NCBI GenBank assembly: GCA_902560625.1
Contig: CACEMD010000005.1
Span: 1 to 64,000, forward strand
Direction: 5' to 3'
DNA length: 64,000 nucleotides
Source: an uncultured Pelagibacteraceae bacterium
GTDB lineage: Bacteria > Pseudomonadota > Alphaproteobacteria > Pelagibacterales > Pelagibacteraceae
Position numbers and translations under genes: made by a program. Shown here piece after piece: positions 8,668-17,399 of this stretch (the stretch's first letter is position 1; every line of letters starts with the position of its first letter). The notes under the pieces are model-generated. The model saw only the letters and a program-made list of their open reading frames with translations, made no database searches and was not told the DNA's origin.

Positions 8668-9282
8668 TTGATTGAAGAAGCTTTAATTTTATCCCAGATA
8701 ATTTTTATAGACATTATCCTAGCTGCCGATAATGCAATTATTATTGGTTTAATCGCGGCTAACTTTGTGCCAAAAAATCGAAAACAAATTATATTTTGGG
8801 GTGTAGTAGGAGCCTTAATTTTTAAAGTAATTTTTGCTATTTTTGCAACTTATCTATTCAAGTTTTATTGGATTAAAGTTTTAGGAGGTTTGTTGTTAAT
8901 TTGGATAGTAAATGATCTAAGAAAAGATTTATTTGAAATAAAAAAAATAAAATCAACTACTAAAGTATCAAAAGAACCATCGTTTGTGAAAAGTATTTAT
9001 AAGGTCTTATTTGCTGACATCACTATTAGTTTTGACAATGTTATTGGAGTTGTAGGGGCTTCAAAAGGAAATTTTGGATTCATGATGTTTGGATTGATTT
9101 TATCTGTAGTATTAACAGGTGCCCTTGCAACCTATCTGGCTAACTATATACAAAAGCATTTATGGATTGCATATATTGGGTTAGGTTTCATTTTACTTGT
9201 AGCCCTTCAGCTTATAATTGGTGGACTAGCTGATTTTGGAATGATTAATATAAACGAAAATTTTTTAAAATACTTTCAATAG
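8668..9282 (+). CDS. TerC/YjbE-family integral membrane protein
   Basis: 204 aa with about seven hydrophobic segments. Two copies of the family's acidic membrane motif are visible: DIILAADNAIIIG near residue 15 and DITISFDNVIGVVG near residue 118. These Asp-Asn pairs are thought to bind metal ions in TerC/YjbE proteins (some act in manganese export). The start is TTG at 8668: the in-frame stop at 8650 leaves no ATG, and the first motif must be included. It has its own strong promoter. It overlaps the convergent panB by 7 bp. Confidence 0.9.
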   Translation: MIEEALILSQIIFIDIILAADNAIIIGLIAANFVPKNRKQIIFWGVVGALIFKVIFAIFATYLFKFYWIKVLGGLLLIWIVNDLRKDLFEIKKIKSTTKVSKEPSFVKSIYKVLFADITISFDNVIGVVGASKGNFGFMMFGLILSVVLTGALATYLANYIQKHLWIAYIGLGFILLVALQLIIGGLADFGMININENFLKYFQ

Positions 9283-10052
9283 GAAAACTTTTTTGATGGG
9301 TATTTTTTAAATCTAACTTCTCGCTTAAATTTGTGGACTGCTGAATTAATTGTTTTTCTGATATTTGCATATTTTTTTACAAACTTTGCTTTTGAATTAG
9401 TTAAACCTAAAATATCATCTGTTACTAAAACTTGACCATCACAGTTTACAGAAGCACCAATTCCTATGGTAGGAATTTTAATCAAATTAGAGATTTTTTT
9501 TGAAACGTCGCTATAAATGCACTCTAAGACTATGCCAAATGCTCCTGCCTCTTCTAAAACTTGAGCATCACGTATTAATTTTCTCTTGTCTTTTTCAGTT
9601 TTGCCTTTTGATTTAAACTTTCCTTTAACAGTTTGGGGGGTAATTCCTATGTGTCCAAGAACAGGTATTTTATTTTTTACTAAGTGAGAAACTATATTGC
9701 TCACTCTGACTCCTCCTTCGATTTTAACTGCATCACATCTGGTTTCTTTCAACGCTTTCTTTGAGTTCTTAAGCGCCTCAGATTTATTTCTGTAAGTATT
9801 GTATGGAAGATCAATAGCTAAAAGACTTTTTTTTGTACCCATCCTTACACTTTTAGTGTGTTCTATCATCATTTTAAGATCAACTTTTCTTGTTGTGTTA
9901 TAATTATAAACAACAGATCCTACGGAATCACCAACTAGTATTATGTCAGTATGATTGTCAATTATTTCGGCAATATTTTTTGAATATGCTGTTAAGCAAA
10001 CAATTTTATTTTTATTTTTTTTATCAATAATTTTTTTAATCTTACTGTTCAT
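9276..10052 (-). CDS. panB: 3-methyl-2-oxobutanoate hydroxymethyltransferase (ketopantoate synthesis)
   Basis: First committed step of pantothenate (coenzyme A) synthesis: transfers a hydroxymethyl group from methylene-THF to 2-oxoisovalerate. 258 aa, standard. Visible motifs: ILVGDSVGSVVY near residue 38 with the metal-binding Asp, DAVKIEGG near 107, PVLGHIGITPQ near 130 and TIGIGASVNCDGQVLV near 195. Last gene of the psd-to-panB run; its start shares one base with the guaA stop. panC and panE are not in the window. Confidence 0.96.
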   Translation of the reverse strand: MNSKIKKIIDKKNKNKIVCLTAYSKNIAEIIDNHTDIILVGDSVGSVVYNYNTTRKVDLKMMIEHTKSVRMGTKKSLLAIDLPYNTYRNKSEALKNSKKALKETRCDAVKIEGGVRVSNIVSHLVKNKIPVLGHIGITPQTVKGKFKSKGKTEKDKRKLIRDAQVLEEAGAFGIVLECIYSDVSKKISNLIKIPTIGIGASVNCDGQVLVTDDILGLTNSKAKFVKKYANIRKTINSAVHKFKREVRFKKYPSKKFSY

Positions 10053-11614
10053 TATTCTAATTCTATTGTGCTTGGTGGCTTAGATGTTATATCGAAAACT
10101 ACCCTATTAATACCTTTTATATTATTCACAATTTTATTTGATACTAGCTGCATAAATTCTCTGGAAAAATAATAAAAATCAGCAGTCATACCATCTTCAG
10201 AAGTAATTGCTCTAAGAGAACACATATATTCGTAAGTTCTATTATCGCCCATAACTCCTACAGTTTTAACGGGAAGTAAAGCTGCATATGCCTGCCATAT
10301 TTTTTTATATAAATTGTGTTTAATTAATAAGCTTATGAAAATATGGTCAGCTTCTTGTAAAATCTTAATTTTACTTTCTGATATTTCACCAGGCATCCTT
10401 ATTGCTAAACCTGGTCCAGGAAACGGATGTCTTAACACTATATCTTTTGATAATTTAAGCTCTAATCCTAATTTTCTTACCTCATCTTTAAATAATAACC
10501 TTAAAGGCTCAACTAATTTTAACTTCATTTTTTTTGGTAAACCACCAACATTATGATGAGATTTTATTTTTGATGTTTGGCTTCCAGTTACAGATTTACT
10601 TTCAATTAAATCTGGATAAAGAGTACCTTGAGCTAAAAATTTAACATTTTTTATTTTTTTAGAATGTTTTTCGAAAATTTTAATAAATAAATTTCCAATT
10701 ATTTTTCTTTTTCTCTCAGGATCTGTTATTTTCTTTAGCTTATTAATAAATAATTTTTTTGCATCGACATAAATCAAATTAATTTTGAATTTTCTTCTAA
10801 ATGTTTTTACAACCTGTATTTCTTCATTTTTTCTTAATAAACCTGTATTAACAAAAATACAGGTTAATTGTTTACCAATTGCATTATGAATTAGTTTAGC
10901 GACAACACTACTGTCAACCCCACCAGAAAGTGCACAAATTACTTTTGAATTTCCTACATTTTTTTTAATTTCTTGAATTAAAATCTTCTTTTGATTTTTT
11001 GATGACCAATTACGTTTAATTTTACAAATAGAGAAAATAAAATTTTTTAATATAATATTTCCTCTTTCTGTATGTGTTACTTCGGGATGGAATTGAATTC
11101 CGTAAAACTTTTTGGATAAATTTTCTACTATTGAATACTTAGAGGTTTCAGTTTTTGCAATTACTTTAAATCCATTTGCTAGCTTAGTAACCTCATCGGC
11201 ATGACTCATCCATACATTGTTAGATGAGTTTTTTTTAAAAAATTTTTTCGTCAAATCACTATTTTTTAATTTTTTAAGTGTTGCTAATCCAAATTCTCTA
11301 CTTTTTGCTTGTTTAACCCTTCCACCAAGTTGCTTTGATATTACCTGATGCCCAAAACAAATTCCAAGAATTGGTATGCCCCATTTAAGAATTACATTAT
11401 TGAATTTAACTTTTTTTGATTGGTAAACATTTAAAGGTCCCCCAGATAAAATAATTCCCTTAATTGATTTTTTATCTATTTTAGATTTTAATTTTTTATG
11501 ACTTATAATTTCTGAATATACACCTAACTCTCTAATTCTTCTTGCTATAAGCTGCGTAAATTGAGATCCAAAATCAACTATTAAAATTTTGGACAGACCA
11601 TATTTAAGACTCAT
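10052..11614 (-). CDS. guaA: GMP synthase (glutamine-hydrolysing)
   Basis: Converts XMP to GMP with ATP and glutamine. The 520-aa chain has a class I glutamine amidotransferase domain ([17 protein letters not shown] at the start, nucleophile Cys in ILGICFGHQ near residue 85, HPEVTHTE near 180), an ATP pyrophosphatase P-loop ([11 protein letters not shown] near 228) and the GuaA C-terminal dimerisation domain ending in [13 protein letters not shown] place the start at the ATG at 11614 rather than the in-frame TTG four codons upstream. It overlaps the TPR gene by 11 bp and lies close to guaB, so both guanine-branch enzymes share a transcript. Confidence 0.97.
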   Translation of the reverse strand: MSLKYGLSKILIVDFGSQFTQLIARRIRELGVYSEIISHKKLKSKIDKKSIKGIILSGGPLNVYQSKKVKFNNVILKWGIPILGICFGHQVISKQLGGRVKQAKSREFGLATLKKLKNSDLTKKFFKKNSSNNVWMSHADEVTKLANGFKVIAKTETSKYSIVENLSKKFYGIQFHPEVTHTERGNIILKNFIFSICKIKRNWSSKNQKKILIQEIKKNVGNSKVICALSGGVDSSVVAKLIHNAIGKQLTCIFVNTGLLRKNEEIQVVKTFRRKFKINLIYVDAKKLFINKLKKITDPERKRKIIGNLFIKIFEKHSKKIKNVKFLAQGTLYPDLIESKSVTGSQTSKIKSHHNVGGLPKKMKLKLVEPLRLLFKDEVRKLGLELKLSKDIVLRHPFPGPGLAIRMPGEISESKIKILQEADHIFISLLIKHNLYKKIWQAYAALLPVKTVGVMGDNRTYEYMCSLRAITSEDGMTADFYYFSREFMQLVSNKIVNNIKGINRVVFDITSKPPSTIELE

Positions 11615-12035
11615 CTTTTGTATCAAAATTTTTTAATTTTTCATCTATTGAGGAAATTTTTGGACACAAATTGGAACAAATCATTTCAAACTTTTTTTTT
11701 AATTCTTTTACTTTTGCAAAGTTTGATCTTTCAATTTCAATATCCATTAATAGATATATTGCTTCTTCATTTTTTGGATCAAGCAATATTGCTGTATTAA
11801 GATTTTTTTCTTCCTCTTTAAGATTTTTTTCGATTTTAAAAATTTTTGCTAAAAATAGGTATGATTTTGCTTTTTTTGGATTAAATACAATATCTCTTTG
11901 AAATAAGAATTTTGATTCTTCGTATTTCTTATTGTCAAATAATTTTTTTGCATCCGCAAAGAAATTTTCTTTTGAATATGAATAATTTATTATAAATAAA
12001 CTTATTACTAAAGTTATAAAAGTTCTTTTTATCAT
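11604..12035 (-). CDS. Small secreted TPR protein between guaB and guaA
   Basis: 143 aa. Residues 1-22 are a signal peptide (basic start, long Ile/Leu/Val core, NYSYSKE), so the protein is exported or lipid-free periplasmic. The remainder is helical with about two TPR units ([24 protein letters not shown] and the following [15 protein letters not shown]). No enzyme motif. It sits between guaB (1-bp gap) and guaA (11-bp overlap), so it is made with them, but a functional link to purines is not evident. Confidence 0.82.
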   Translation of the reverse strand: MIKRTFITLVISLFIINYSYSKENFFADAKKLFDNKKYEESKFLFQRDIVFNPKKAKSYLFLAKIFKIEKNLKEEEKNLNTAILLDPKNEEAIYLLMDIEIERSNFAKVKELKKKFEMICSNLCPKISSIDEKLKNFDTKDES

Positions 12036-12036
12036 T

Positions 12037-13101
12037 TTATCTAATTACCTTATCAATATTATGTACCATACTTTCGTAAAAACCTGCTTTGGTTATTTTA
12101 ACAAATTTAGGATTATTTTTTAAATTTTTAATTTGTTTAGCGCCTAAATAGCCCATTGATGACCTTAGTCCACCTACAAGTTTATAAACTATTTTATTAA
12201 CTGTGCCTTTGTATTTAATCAAACCCTCTACTCCTTCAGGTACATATTTTGAAATATCACTTTGTTTTTTTTGAAAATATCTGTCAGCAGATCCTTTGTT
12301 CATTGCGCCTAAAGATCCCATTCCTCTGAAACTTTTAAACAGTTTTCCATTTTTTCTTATTTTTCTACCAGGAGCTTCGTCTGTTCCTGCAAATAAAGAT
12401 CCTATCATTACAGCATCTGCTCCTGCAGATAAAGCTTTTGCAATGTCGCCTGAAAATTTAATTCCACCATCGGCTATGATTGAGGTTTTTCTTTTTCCTA
12501 ATCCATTTCTTACATTTATTATCGCACTTAATTGTGGAACTCCTATTCCTGCAACTAGCCTTGTAGTACAAATTGATCCTGGTCCAATACCGACTTTTAT
12601 AATATCAACACCCAATTTTATTAAAAATTTAGCAGCTTCTGTTGTTGCAACATTTCCCGCACATAGAGCAGTTTTTTTTGGTTTAATTTTTTTAATTTTT
12701 TTTATTATATCTGCAACCTTTTTAGTATGACCGTGGGCTGTATCAACAACAATTAAATCAATATTTTCTTTTAAAATATTTTTAGCTCTATTAAACTCAT
12801 TAATCCCCGCTCCAACAGCTGCACCTACTAACAATTTTTTTTTTTTTACTTTTTTGATTTCGGCTACTTGATTTTTAATGTTTAAATTTCTATGAATTAC
12901 ACCAATTCCTCCCGCCTCTGCTATTGCGATACACATTTTTGACTCCGTTACTGTATCCATCGCAGATGATAGTAGTGGAACTTTAAGTTTTATATTACTT
13001 GTTAACTTTATACTTGTATCTACATCAGACGGTAATATTTCAGAGTATTTTGGTGCTAATGTTACGTCATCAAACGTTAGTGCTTCTTTAATGAGATCCA
13101 T
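12037..13101 (-). CDS. guaB: IMP dehydrogenase lacking the CBS (Bateman) domain
   Basis: NAD-dependent oxidation of IMP to XMP, the first step of GMP synthesis. The catalytic barrel is complete: LTFDDVTLAPKYSEILPSD at the start, SSAMDTVTE near residue 45, VVDTAHGH near 118, the loop GIGPGSICTT with catalytic Cys178, then DGGIKFSGD and the flap FRGMGSLGAM. The protein is only 354 aa against about 485 for typical bacterial IMPDH. The missing part is the two-CBS insert: IHRNLNIKNQVAEI (residues 69-82) passes directly to KKKLLVGAAVGA (88-99). That domain normally mediates nucleotide control of the enzyme. Confidence 0.96.
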   Translation of the reverse strand: MDLIKEALTFDDVTLAPKYSEILPSDVDTSIKLTSNIKLKVPLLSSAMDTVTESKMCIAIAEAGGIGVIHRNLNIKNQVAEIKKVKKKKLLVGAAVGAGINEFNRAKNILKENIDLIVVDTAHGHTKKVADIIKKIKKIKPKKTALCAGNVATTEAAKFLIKLGVDIIKVGIGPGSICTTRLVAGIGVPQLSAIINVRNGLGKRKTSIIADGGIKFSGDIAKALSAGADAVMIGSLFAGTDEAPGRKIRKNGKLFKSFRGMGSLGAMNKGSADRYFQKKQSDISKYVPEGVEGLIKYKGTVNKIVYKLVGGLRSSMGYLGAKQIKNLKNNPKFVKITKAGFYESMVHNIDKVIR

Positions 13102-13140
13102 GTCCTTATATATATGATTCTTTTAAAAAATAAAGTGAAA

Positions 13141-13752
13141 CTATCGTAATTTTTTGCAAATCAAAAAATTTTCCTTTGAATCTTTTCTGCTCGCTAAGGG
13201 TTTAAATATTCTCACATCTTTAAATGCTTTCTTGGCATATGCGACAATTTCATTGAAACTTGATCCCATAAATATTTTTGAAATAAATCTTCCATTTCCA
13301 TTTAAAAAATCTATTGAAAATCTCATTGCTTCTAAGCAAAGTTCACCTGTAACTATTGAGTCCAAATTTTTATTTCCAGTCGTATTTACAGCCATATCTG
13401 AGATTACTAAATCAATTTTTTTTTTAAAATAGCTTTTTATCATTAGTTGAACATCATTGTTTGTGAAGTCACCAATAATTTGCGTTGTATTTCTTATTGA
13501 TTCAAATTTTAATAAATCTATTGAAACAATTTTTCCGTTTTTAATTTTTTGTGAAAGGTACTGCGACCAGCTGCCAGGCGCAGCTCCCAGATCAATAACA
13601 TTGCTTACATTGTTTAATATTTTAAATTTTTCATCAATTTCCTTAAATTTATATACAGCCCTAGATCTGTATCCTTCGATTTTAGATTTACGCACATATA
13701 AATCTCTTCTTTGTTTGTTTATCCAATTTTTTGAGATTTTATTTTTTTTCAA
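13141..13752 (-). CDS. rlmE: 23S rRNA (uridine-2552-2'-O)-methyltransferase
   Basis: FtsJ/RrmJ-type SAM-dependent methyltransferase acting on the 50S A-loop. 203 aa. RSRAVYKFKEIDEKF carries the family's first catalytic Lys (residue 33 region), VIDLGAAPGSWSQYL is the SAM-binding motif I near residue 57, LVISDMAVNTTGNK gives the catalytic Asp and FISKIFMGSSF the late catalytic Lys: the K-D-K-E set is in place. It follows the glycosyltransferase gene with no gap and is followed by guaB 39 bp on. Confidence 0.95.
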   Translation of the reverse strand: MKKNKISKNWINKQRRDLYVRKSKIEGYRSRAVYKFKEIDEKFKILNNVSNVIDLGAAPGSWSQYLSQKIKNGKIVSIDLLKFESIRNTTQIIGDFTNNDVQLMIKSYFKKKIDLVISDMAVNTTGNKNLDSIVTGELCLEAMRFSIDFLNGNGRFISKIFMGSSFNEIVAYAKKAFKDVRIFKPLASRKDSKENFLICKKLR

Positions 13753-14664
13753 TTAATGACCAAATCGTAAACTTTTATTCAATAGTCCATTTTCTAAAGT
13801 TTTTATCTCAATCTTTATACTTTTATTCAATCTCATATCTTTATTATCTTTCCATATGCCAGCCGCTAAATGCATAATTCCAATTTTATTATTTGGTAAA
13901 AATGGCTCAACAAAAGTTTGATTTTTTTCATCGTATTTTGGAAGTAGATTACTTGCAATCCAATTGCAGTTTAATGGTAAAAATTCTGTATTAACTTCAT
14001 CAATATAAACACTTATATTTATTGCTAAACCTTCTGATCCAAAAATATTTCCTGCACTTAAAGTTTTGCGCAAATTTTTTTGCCATATTTCCCAGCATTT
14101 AGAATTTTTTTCCAAAGAAAAAGTTCCTATATTAATATGAGGTGCAAATGCAAGTTTTCTTGCATTATTAATATCTATTTTAGAGGCTATTGCATGTTTA
14201 AAGTTCTGAGATTTAATTATAGCTAATTTACCATAAATCCATTTGACTTTGGACATCACTCTATAACCAGGTCCAATTGTTTGCGTAATACCAAGTTTTC
14301 CATCATTACAAGCTTTAAAGTAAAGATCTATTGAATTCCAATCGTTTACCCATGCATCACAATCTATCCAAAGATACTTTTCATAATTTGGAAAATATTT
14401 TGGCAAATATGCTCTTGAAACTTGACTTTTGAGCCATTCTTTTCCTTTTACTTTGTAATTTGGAACTTCAATATCCCATTCCGCTTTTTTTATTTCATCC
14501 ACTTTTTTTTTGAGTTCATTGTGTTGCTCCTCGGTCAAACCTGAGTCTAATACACAAATTGATACATTTTTACTTTGTTCAAATCTCTTAATGGAGTCTA
14601 TAAGCTCATTTAAAAGTTCAAAATAATTTGAGTCTGCAAGTGAAACTATAGCTTTATTTTTCAT
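13753..14664 (-). CDS. GT8-like glycosyltransferase
   Basis: 303 aa, soluble. The start KAIVSLADSNYFELLNELID and the metal-binding DxD motif in YLWIDCDAWVNDW near residue 100 indicate a GT-A fold retaining glycosyltransferase of the GT8 type; HINIGTFSLEK and GSEGLAINISVY also suit that family. Donor and acceptor are unknown; many relatives make lipopolysaccharide or surface glycans. It directly abuts pssA and rlmE without gaps, so it is part of the phospholipid-to-guanine operon. Confidence 0.8.
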   Translation of the reverse strand: MKNKAIVSLADSNYFELLNELIDSIKRFEQSKNVSICVLDSGLTEEQHNELKKKVDEIKKAEWDIEVPNYKVKGKEWLKSQVSRAYLPKYFPNYEKYLWIDCDAWVNDWNSIDLYFKACNDGKLGITQTIGPGYRVMSKVKWIYGKLAIIKSQNFKHAIASKIDINNARKLAFAPHINIGTFSLEKNSKCWEIWQKNLRKTLSAGNIFGSEGLAINISVYIDEVNTEFLPLNCNWIASNLLPKYDEKNQTFVEPFLPNNKIGIMHLAAGIWKDNKDMRLNKSIKIEIKTLENGLLNKSLRFGH

Positions 14665-15459
14665 TTATAGTATATCTTCATGATCATCATTATCACTCAA
14701 TTGTGTCCTAAATTTACCTTCAGTTTTAAAATAATGAATTGAGCTTATTGGTATCATAAAGAGATATATAACTGCAGAAATTATTATTGTATTAAATGTA
14801 TATACTAATAATAGTCCAAAAAAGAATATAATTCCGAATAATAGAAATATACTCATTCTTCTAGGAACAATTATTTTTTTGAAAGAATAAGTTGGTACTT
14901 TGCTAATCAATAGGATCGAAATTATTATAAATAAAATTGGAACAAAAAGATTATTATTAATTACTGAAAAATTAAATTCACTTAAGTTTAAGATTAGTGG
15001 CATTAAAACTAAAACACCCCCTGCAGGTGAAGGGATTCCTTCAAAAAAGTTATCTCTCCACGATGGTTCTTCACTTGAATTTACATTAAATCTTGCAAGT
15101 CTTAATGCAACTGAAACAATATAAATTAAGCATATAAACCAGCCAATTCTTCCAAGTTCATTTAATTTCCAGAAATACATAACAAATGCCGGGGCTACTC
15201 CAAAGCTTATAACATCTGTCAAGGAATCTAATTCTTTACCTACTTTGGATGTACCCTTAATTAATCTAGCTATACGACCATCAAGTCCATCGATAATAGC
15301 AGCAACTAGAATCGCTAAAATTGAAATTTCATATCTTGCGTCTAACGCAAATTTAATTGAACTCAAACCTATACAAACTCCAACGAGAGTAAAAATATTA
15401 GGTAATATAATTCTTGTTTTCTTAGATGATACTAATTTAAAATTTTTTTTTGGTTCCAT
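14665..15459 (-). CDS. pssA: CDP-diacylglycerol--serine O-phosphatidyltransferase
   Basis: Makes phosphatidylserine from CDP-diacylglycerol and serine at the inner membrane. 264 aa, about eight hydrophobic segments. The CDP-alcohol phosphotransferase signature is visible as DGLDGRIARLIKGTSKVGKELDSLTD (written here in two parts: DGLDGRIAR near residue 78 and GKELDSLTD near 94), with the four conserved Asp residues. Psd follows next in the pathway and is the gene just upstream (2-bp gap), so the two-step route to phosphatidylethanolamine is encoded together. Confidence 0.96.
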   Translation of the reverse strand: MEPKKNFKLVSSKKTRIILPNIFTLVGVCIGLSSIKFALDARYEISILAILVAAIIDGLDGRIARLIKGTSKVGKELDSLTDVISFGVAPAFVMYFWKLNELGRIGWFICLIYIVSVALRLARFNVNSSEEPSWRDNFFEGIPSPAGGVLVLMPLILNLSEFNFSVINNNLFVPILFIIISILLISKVPTYSFKKIIVPRRMSIFLLFGIIFFFGLLLVYTFNTIIISAVIYLFMIPISSIHYFKTEGKFRTQLSDNDDHEDIL

Positions 15460-15461
15460 TT

Positions 15462-16109
15462 TTATTTTTTCGCAATAAGTGTTTCACCAGCAATAGTTTT
15501 TTGATTTACTTTCACAAGAGGTTCATAATTTTCGAAATAGATATCAGCCCTACTACCAAACCTTATCATTCCAATTCTCGACCCTTGATCTAATTTAGTG
15601 TCTTTAGAAGCCTCCACTACAATTCTTCTTGCTATTAAACCTGCAATTTGTACTACAATAATATTTTCACCTGAGTTATTTTTGATACTATAATAGTTTC
15701 GTTCATTATCTTCACTTGCTTTATCAAATGATGCATTTATAAATTTTCCTGGTTTATACAAAATCTCTTCTACAATTCCTTCGCATGGAGATCGATTTAC
15801 ATGACAGTCAAAAACATTCATAAAAATGCTAATTTTTTTAAATTTTTTTTCTTCTAAACCAAGCTCTTTCGGACCATTAGTCTCTGTTACTTGTAAAACC
15901 AATCCATCCGCAGGACTTGTTAGAAAATTGTCATCATTTATTGAAATTCTTTCAGGGTCTCTAAAAAAATAATAACACCATACAGAAAGCACTAATCCAA
16001 TAAAACCTAAAAAACCATTTATGAAATATAGAATTAAAGTTATAAATACAAAAATAATTATAAATTTATAACCTTCTTTGTGTATTTTTGGAAAAACTGT
16101 ATCAAGCAT
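15462..16109 (-). CDS. psd: Phosphatidylserine decarboxylase (short, type Psd-D proenzyme)
   Basis: Decarboxylates phosphatidylserine to phosphatidylethanolamine. 215 aa, the length of the short alphaproteobacterial form. Residues 15-45 are a hydrophobic membrane hairpin. FMNVFDCHVNRSPCEG near residue 95 is the family substrate block. The self-cleavage site is the Gly-Ser in MIRFGSRADIYFE near residue 187, where Ser becomes the pyruvoyl group. First gene of the operon ending in panB; it diverges from icd across 75 bp. Confidence 0.96.
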   Translation of the reverse strand: MLDTVFPKIHKEGYKFIIIFVFITLILYFINGFLGFIGLVLSVWCYYFFRDPERISINDDNFLTSPADGLVLQVTETNGPKELGLEEKKFKKISIFMNVFDCHVNRSPCEGIVEEILYKPGKFINASFDKASEDNERNYYSIKNNSGENIIVVQIAGLIARRIVVEASKDTKLDQGSRIGMIRFGSRADIYFENYEPLVKVNQKTIAGETLIAKK

Positions 16110-16184
16110 AAACCTTTAATTGGTAATTTTAGAGTAATATGTATATAAAATGCAGAAATTCAATTAATAAGATACGGTCATAAT

Positions 16185-17399
16185 ATGAGTAAAATTAAGG
16201 TAAAAAACCCAGTTGTTGAGCTAGATGGCGACGAAATGACTAGAGTTATTTGGGATTTCATTAAGAATAAATTAATACTTCCTTACATCGACTTAGATAT
16301 AAAATATTACGACTTAGGCATTAAAAGTAGAGATAAAACTTCTGATCAAATAACAATTGACAGTGCTCATGCTATAAAAAAATATGGTGTAGGAATTAAA
16401 TGTGCAACTATCACACCTGACGAAACTAGAGTAAAAGAGTTTAGTTTAAATAAAATGTGGAGATCACCTAACGGAACAATTAGAAATATATTAGGTGGTA
16501 CAGTTTTTAGAGAACCAATTCTGTGTAAAAATATTCCAAAGCTGGTACCAAGTTGGACTAACCCAATTTGTATTGGCAGACACGCATTTGGAGATCAATA
16601 TCGGGCAACAGATTTTAAAGTGCCTGGTAAAGGAAAATTAGAAATGAGATGGATTTCTGAGGATGGCAAGGAAAAGAAAGAATTTGAAGTTTACAACTTT
16701 CCTGGCCCGGGGGTTGCTTTGTCAATGTATAATTTAGATCAATCGATTAGAGACTTTGCAAGAGCTTGTATGAACTATGGACTAAACAGAAGATGGCCAG
16801 TTTATTTGTCTACAAAAAATACAATTTTAAAAAAATATGATGGAAGATTCAAAGATTTATTTCAAGAAATATACGAAAAAGAGTTTAAAGATAAATTCAT
16901 GGAAAGAAAGATTACATATGAGCATAGACTTATAGATGATATGGTGGCTTGTGCAATGAAATGGAATGGAAACTATATTTGGGCATGTAAAAATTATGAT
17001 GGTGATGTACAATCGGATACCATTGCTCAAGGGTTTGGGTCTTTAGGGCTAATGACAAGTGTTTTATTAACACCTGATGGAAAAACTATAGAAGCAGAGG
17101 CTGCTCATGGGACTGTAACTAGACATTATAGACAACACCAGCAAGGCAAAGAAACTTCTACAAACCCAATTGCCTCTATATTCGCATGGGCGAGAGGATT
17201 ATATCATAGAGCAAAACTAGACAATAATGAAGATTTAAAAAAGTTTATAAAAACTCTTGAAAAAGTTTGTATTCAAACAGTGGAAGCAGGCTCTATGACA
17301 AAAGATTTAGCTATTCTAATTAGTCCTACATCAAAATATCTAACTACCAATCAGTTTTTAGACATAATTGATAGCACTCTTAAACAAAAATTAAATTAA
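16185..17399 (+). CDS. icd: NADP-dependent isocitrate dehydrogenase
   Basis: TCA-cycle oxidation of isocitrate to 2-oxoglutarate. 404 aa of the homodimeric eukaryote-like subfamily: starts [19 protein letters not shown], with the substrate loop [11 protein letters not shown] near residue 90 and [19 protein letters not shown] near 270 carrying metal-binding Asp residues; [12 protein letters not shown] near 310 binds NADP. Single gene with its own promoter region; TTGGTA (16120-16125) and TATAAA (16144-16149) are a possible but weak pair. The 3' end overlaps convergent alaS by 9 bp. Confidence 0.97.
   Translation: MSKIKVKNPVVELDGDEMTRVIWDFIKNKLILPYIDLDIKYYDLGIKSRDKTSDQITIDSAHAIKKYGVGIKCATITPDETRVKEFSLNKMWRSPNGTIRNILGGTVFREPILCKNIPKLVPSWTNPICIGRHAFGDQYRATDFKVPGKGKLEMRWISEDGKEKKEFEVYNFPGPGVALSMYNLDQSIRDFARACMNYGLNRRWPVYLSTKNTILKKYDGRFKDLFQEIYEKEFKDKFMERKITYEHRLIDDMVACAMKWNGNYIWACKNYDGDVQSDTIAQGFGSLGLMTSVLLTPDGKTIEAEAAHGTVTRHYRQHQQGKETSTNPIASIFAWARGLYHRAKLDNNEDLKKFIKTLEKVCIQTVEAGSMTKDLAILISPTSKYLTTNQFLDIIDSTLKQKLN

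Noticed and set aside
12296-12730. 144-codon plus-strand frame inside guaB
   Set aside because: Shadow frame produced by codon bias of the IMPDH gene; no recognisable domain.
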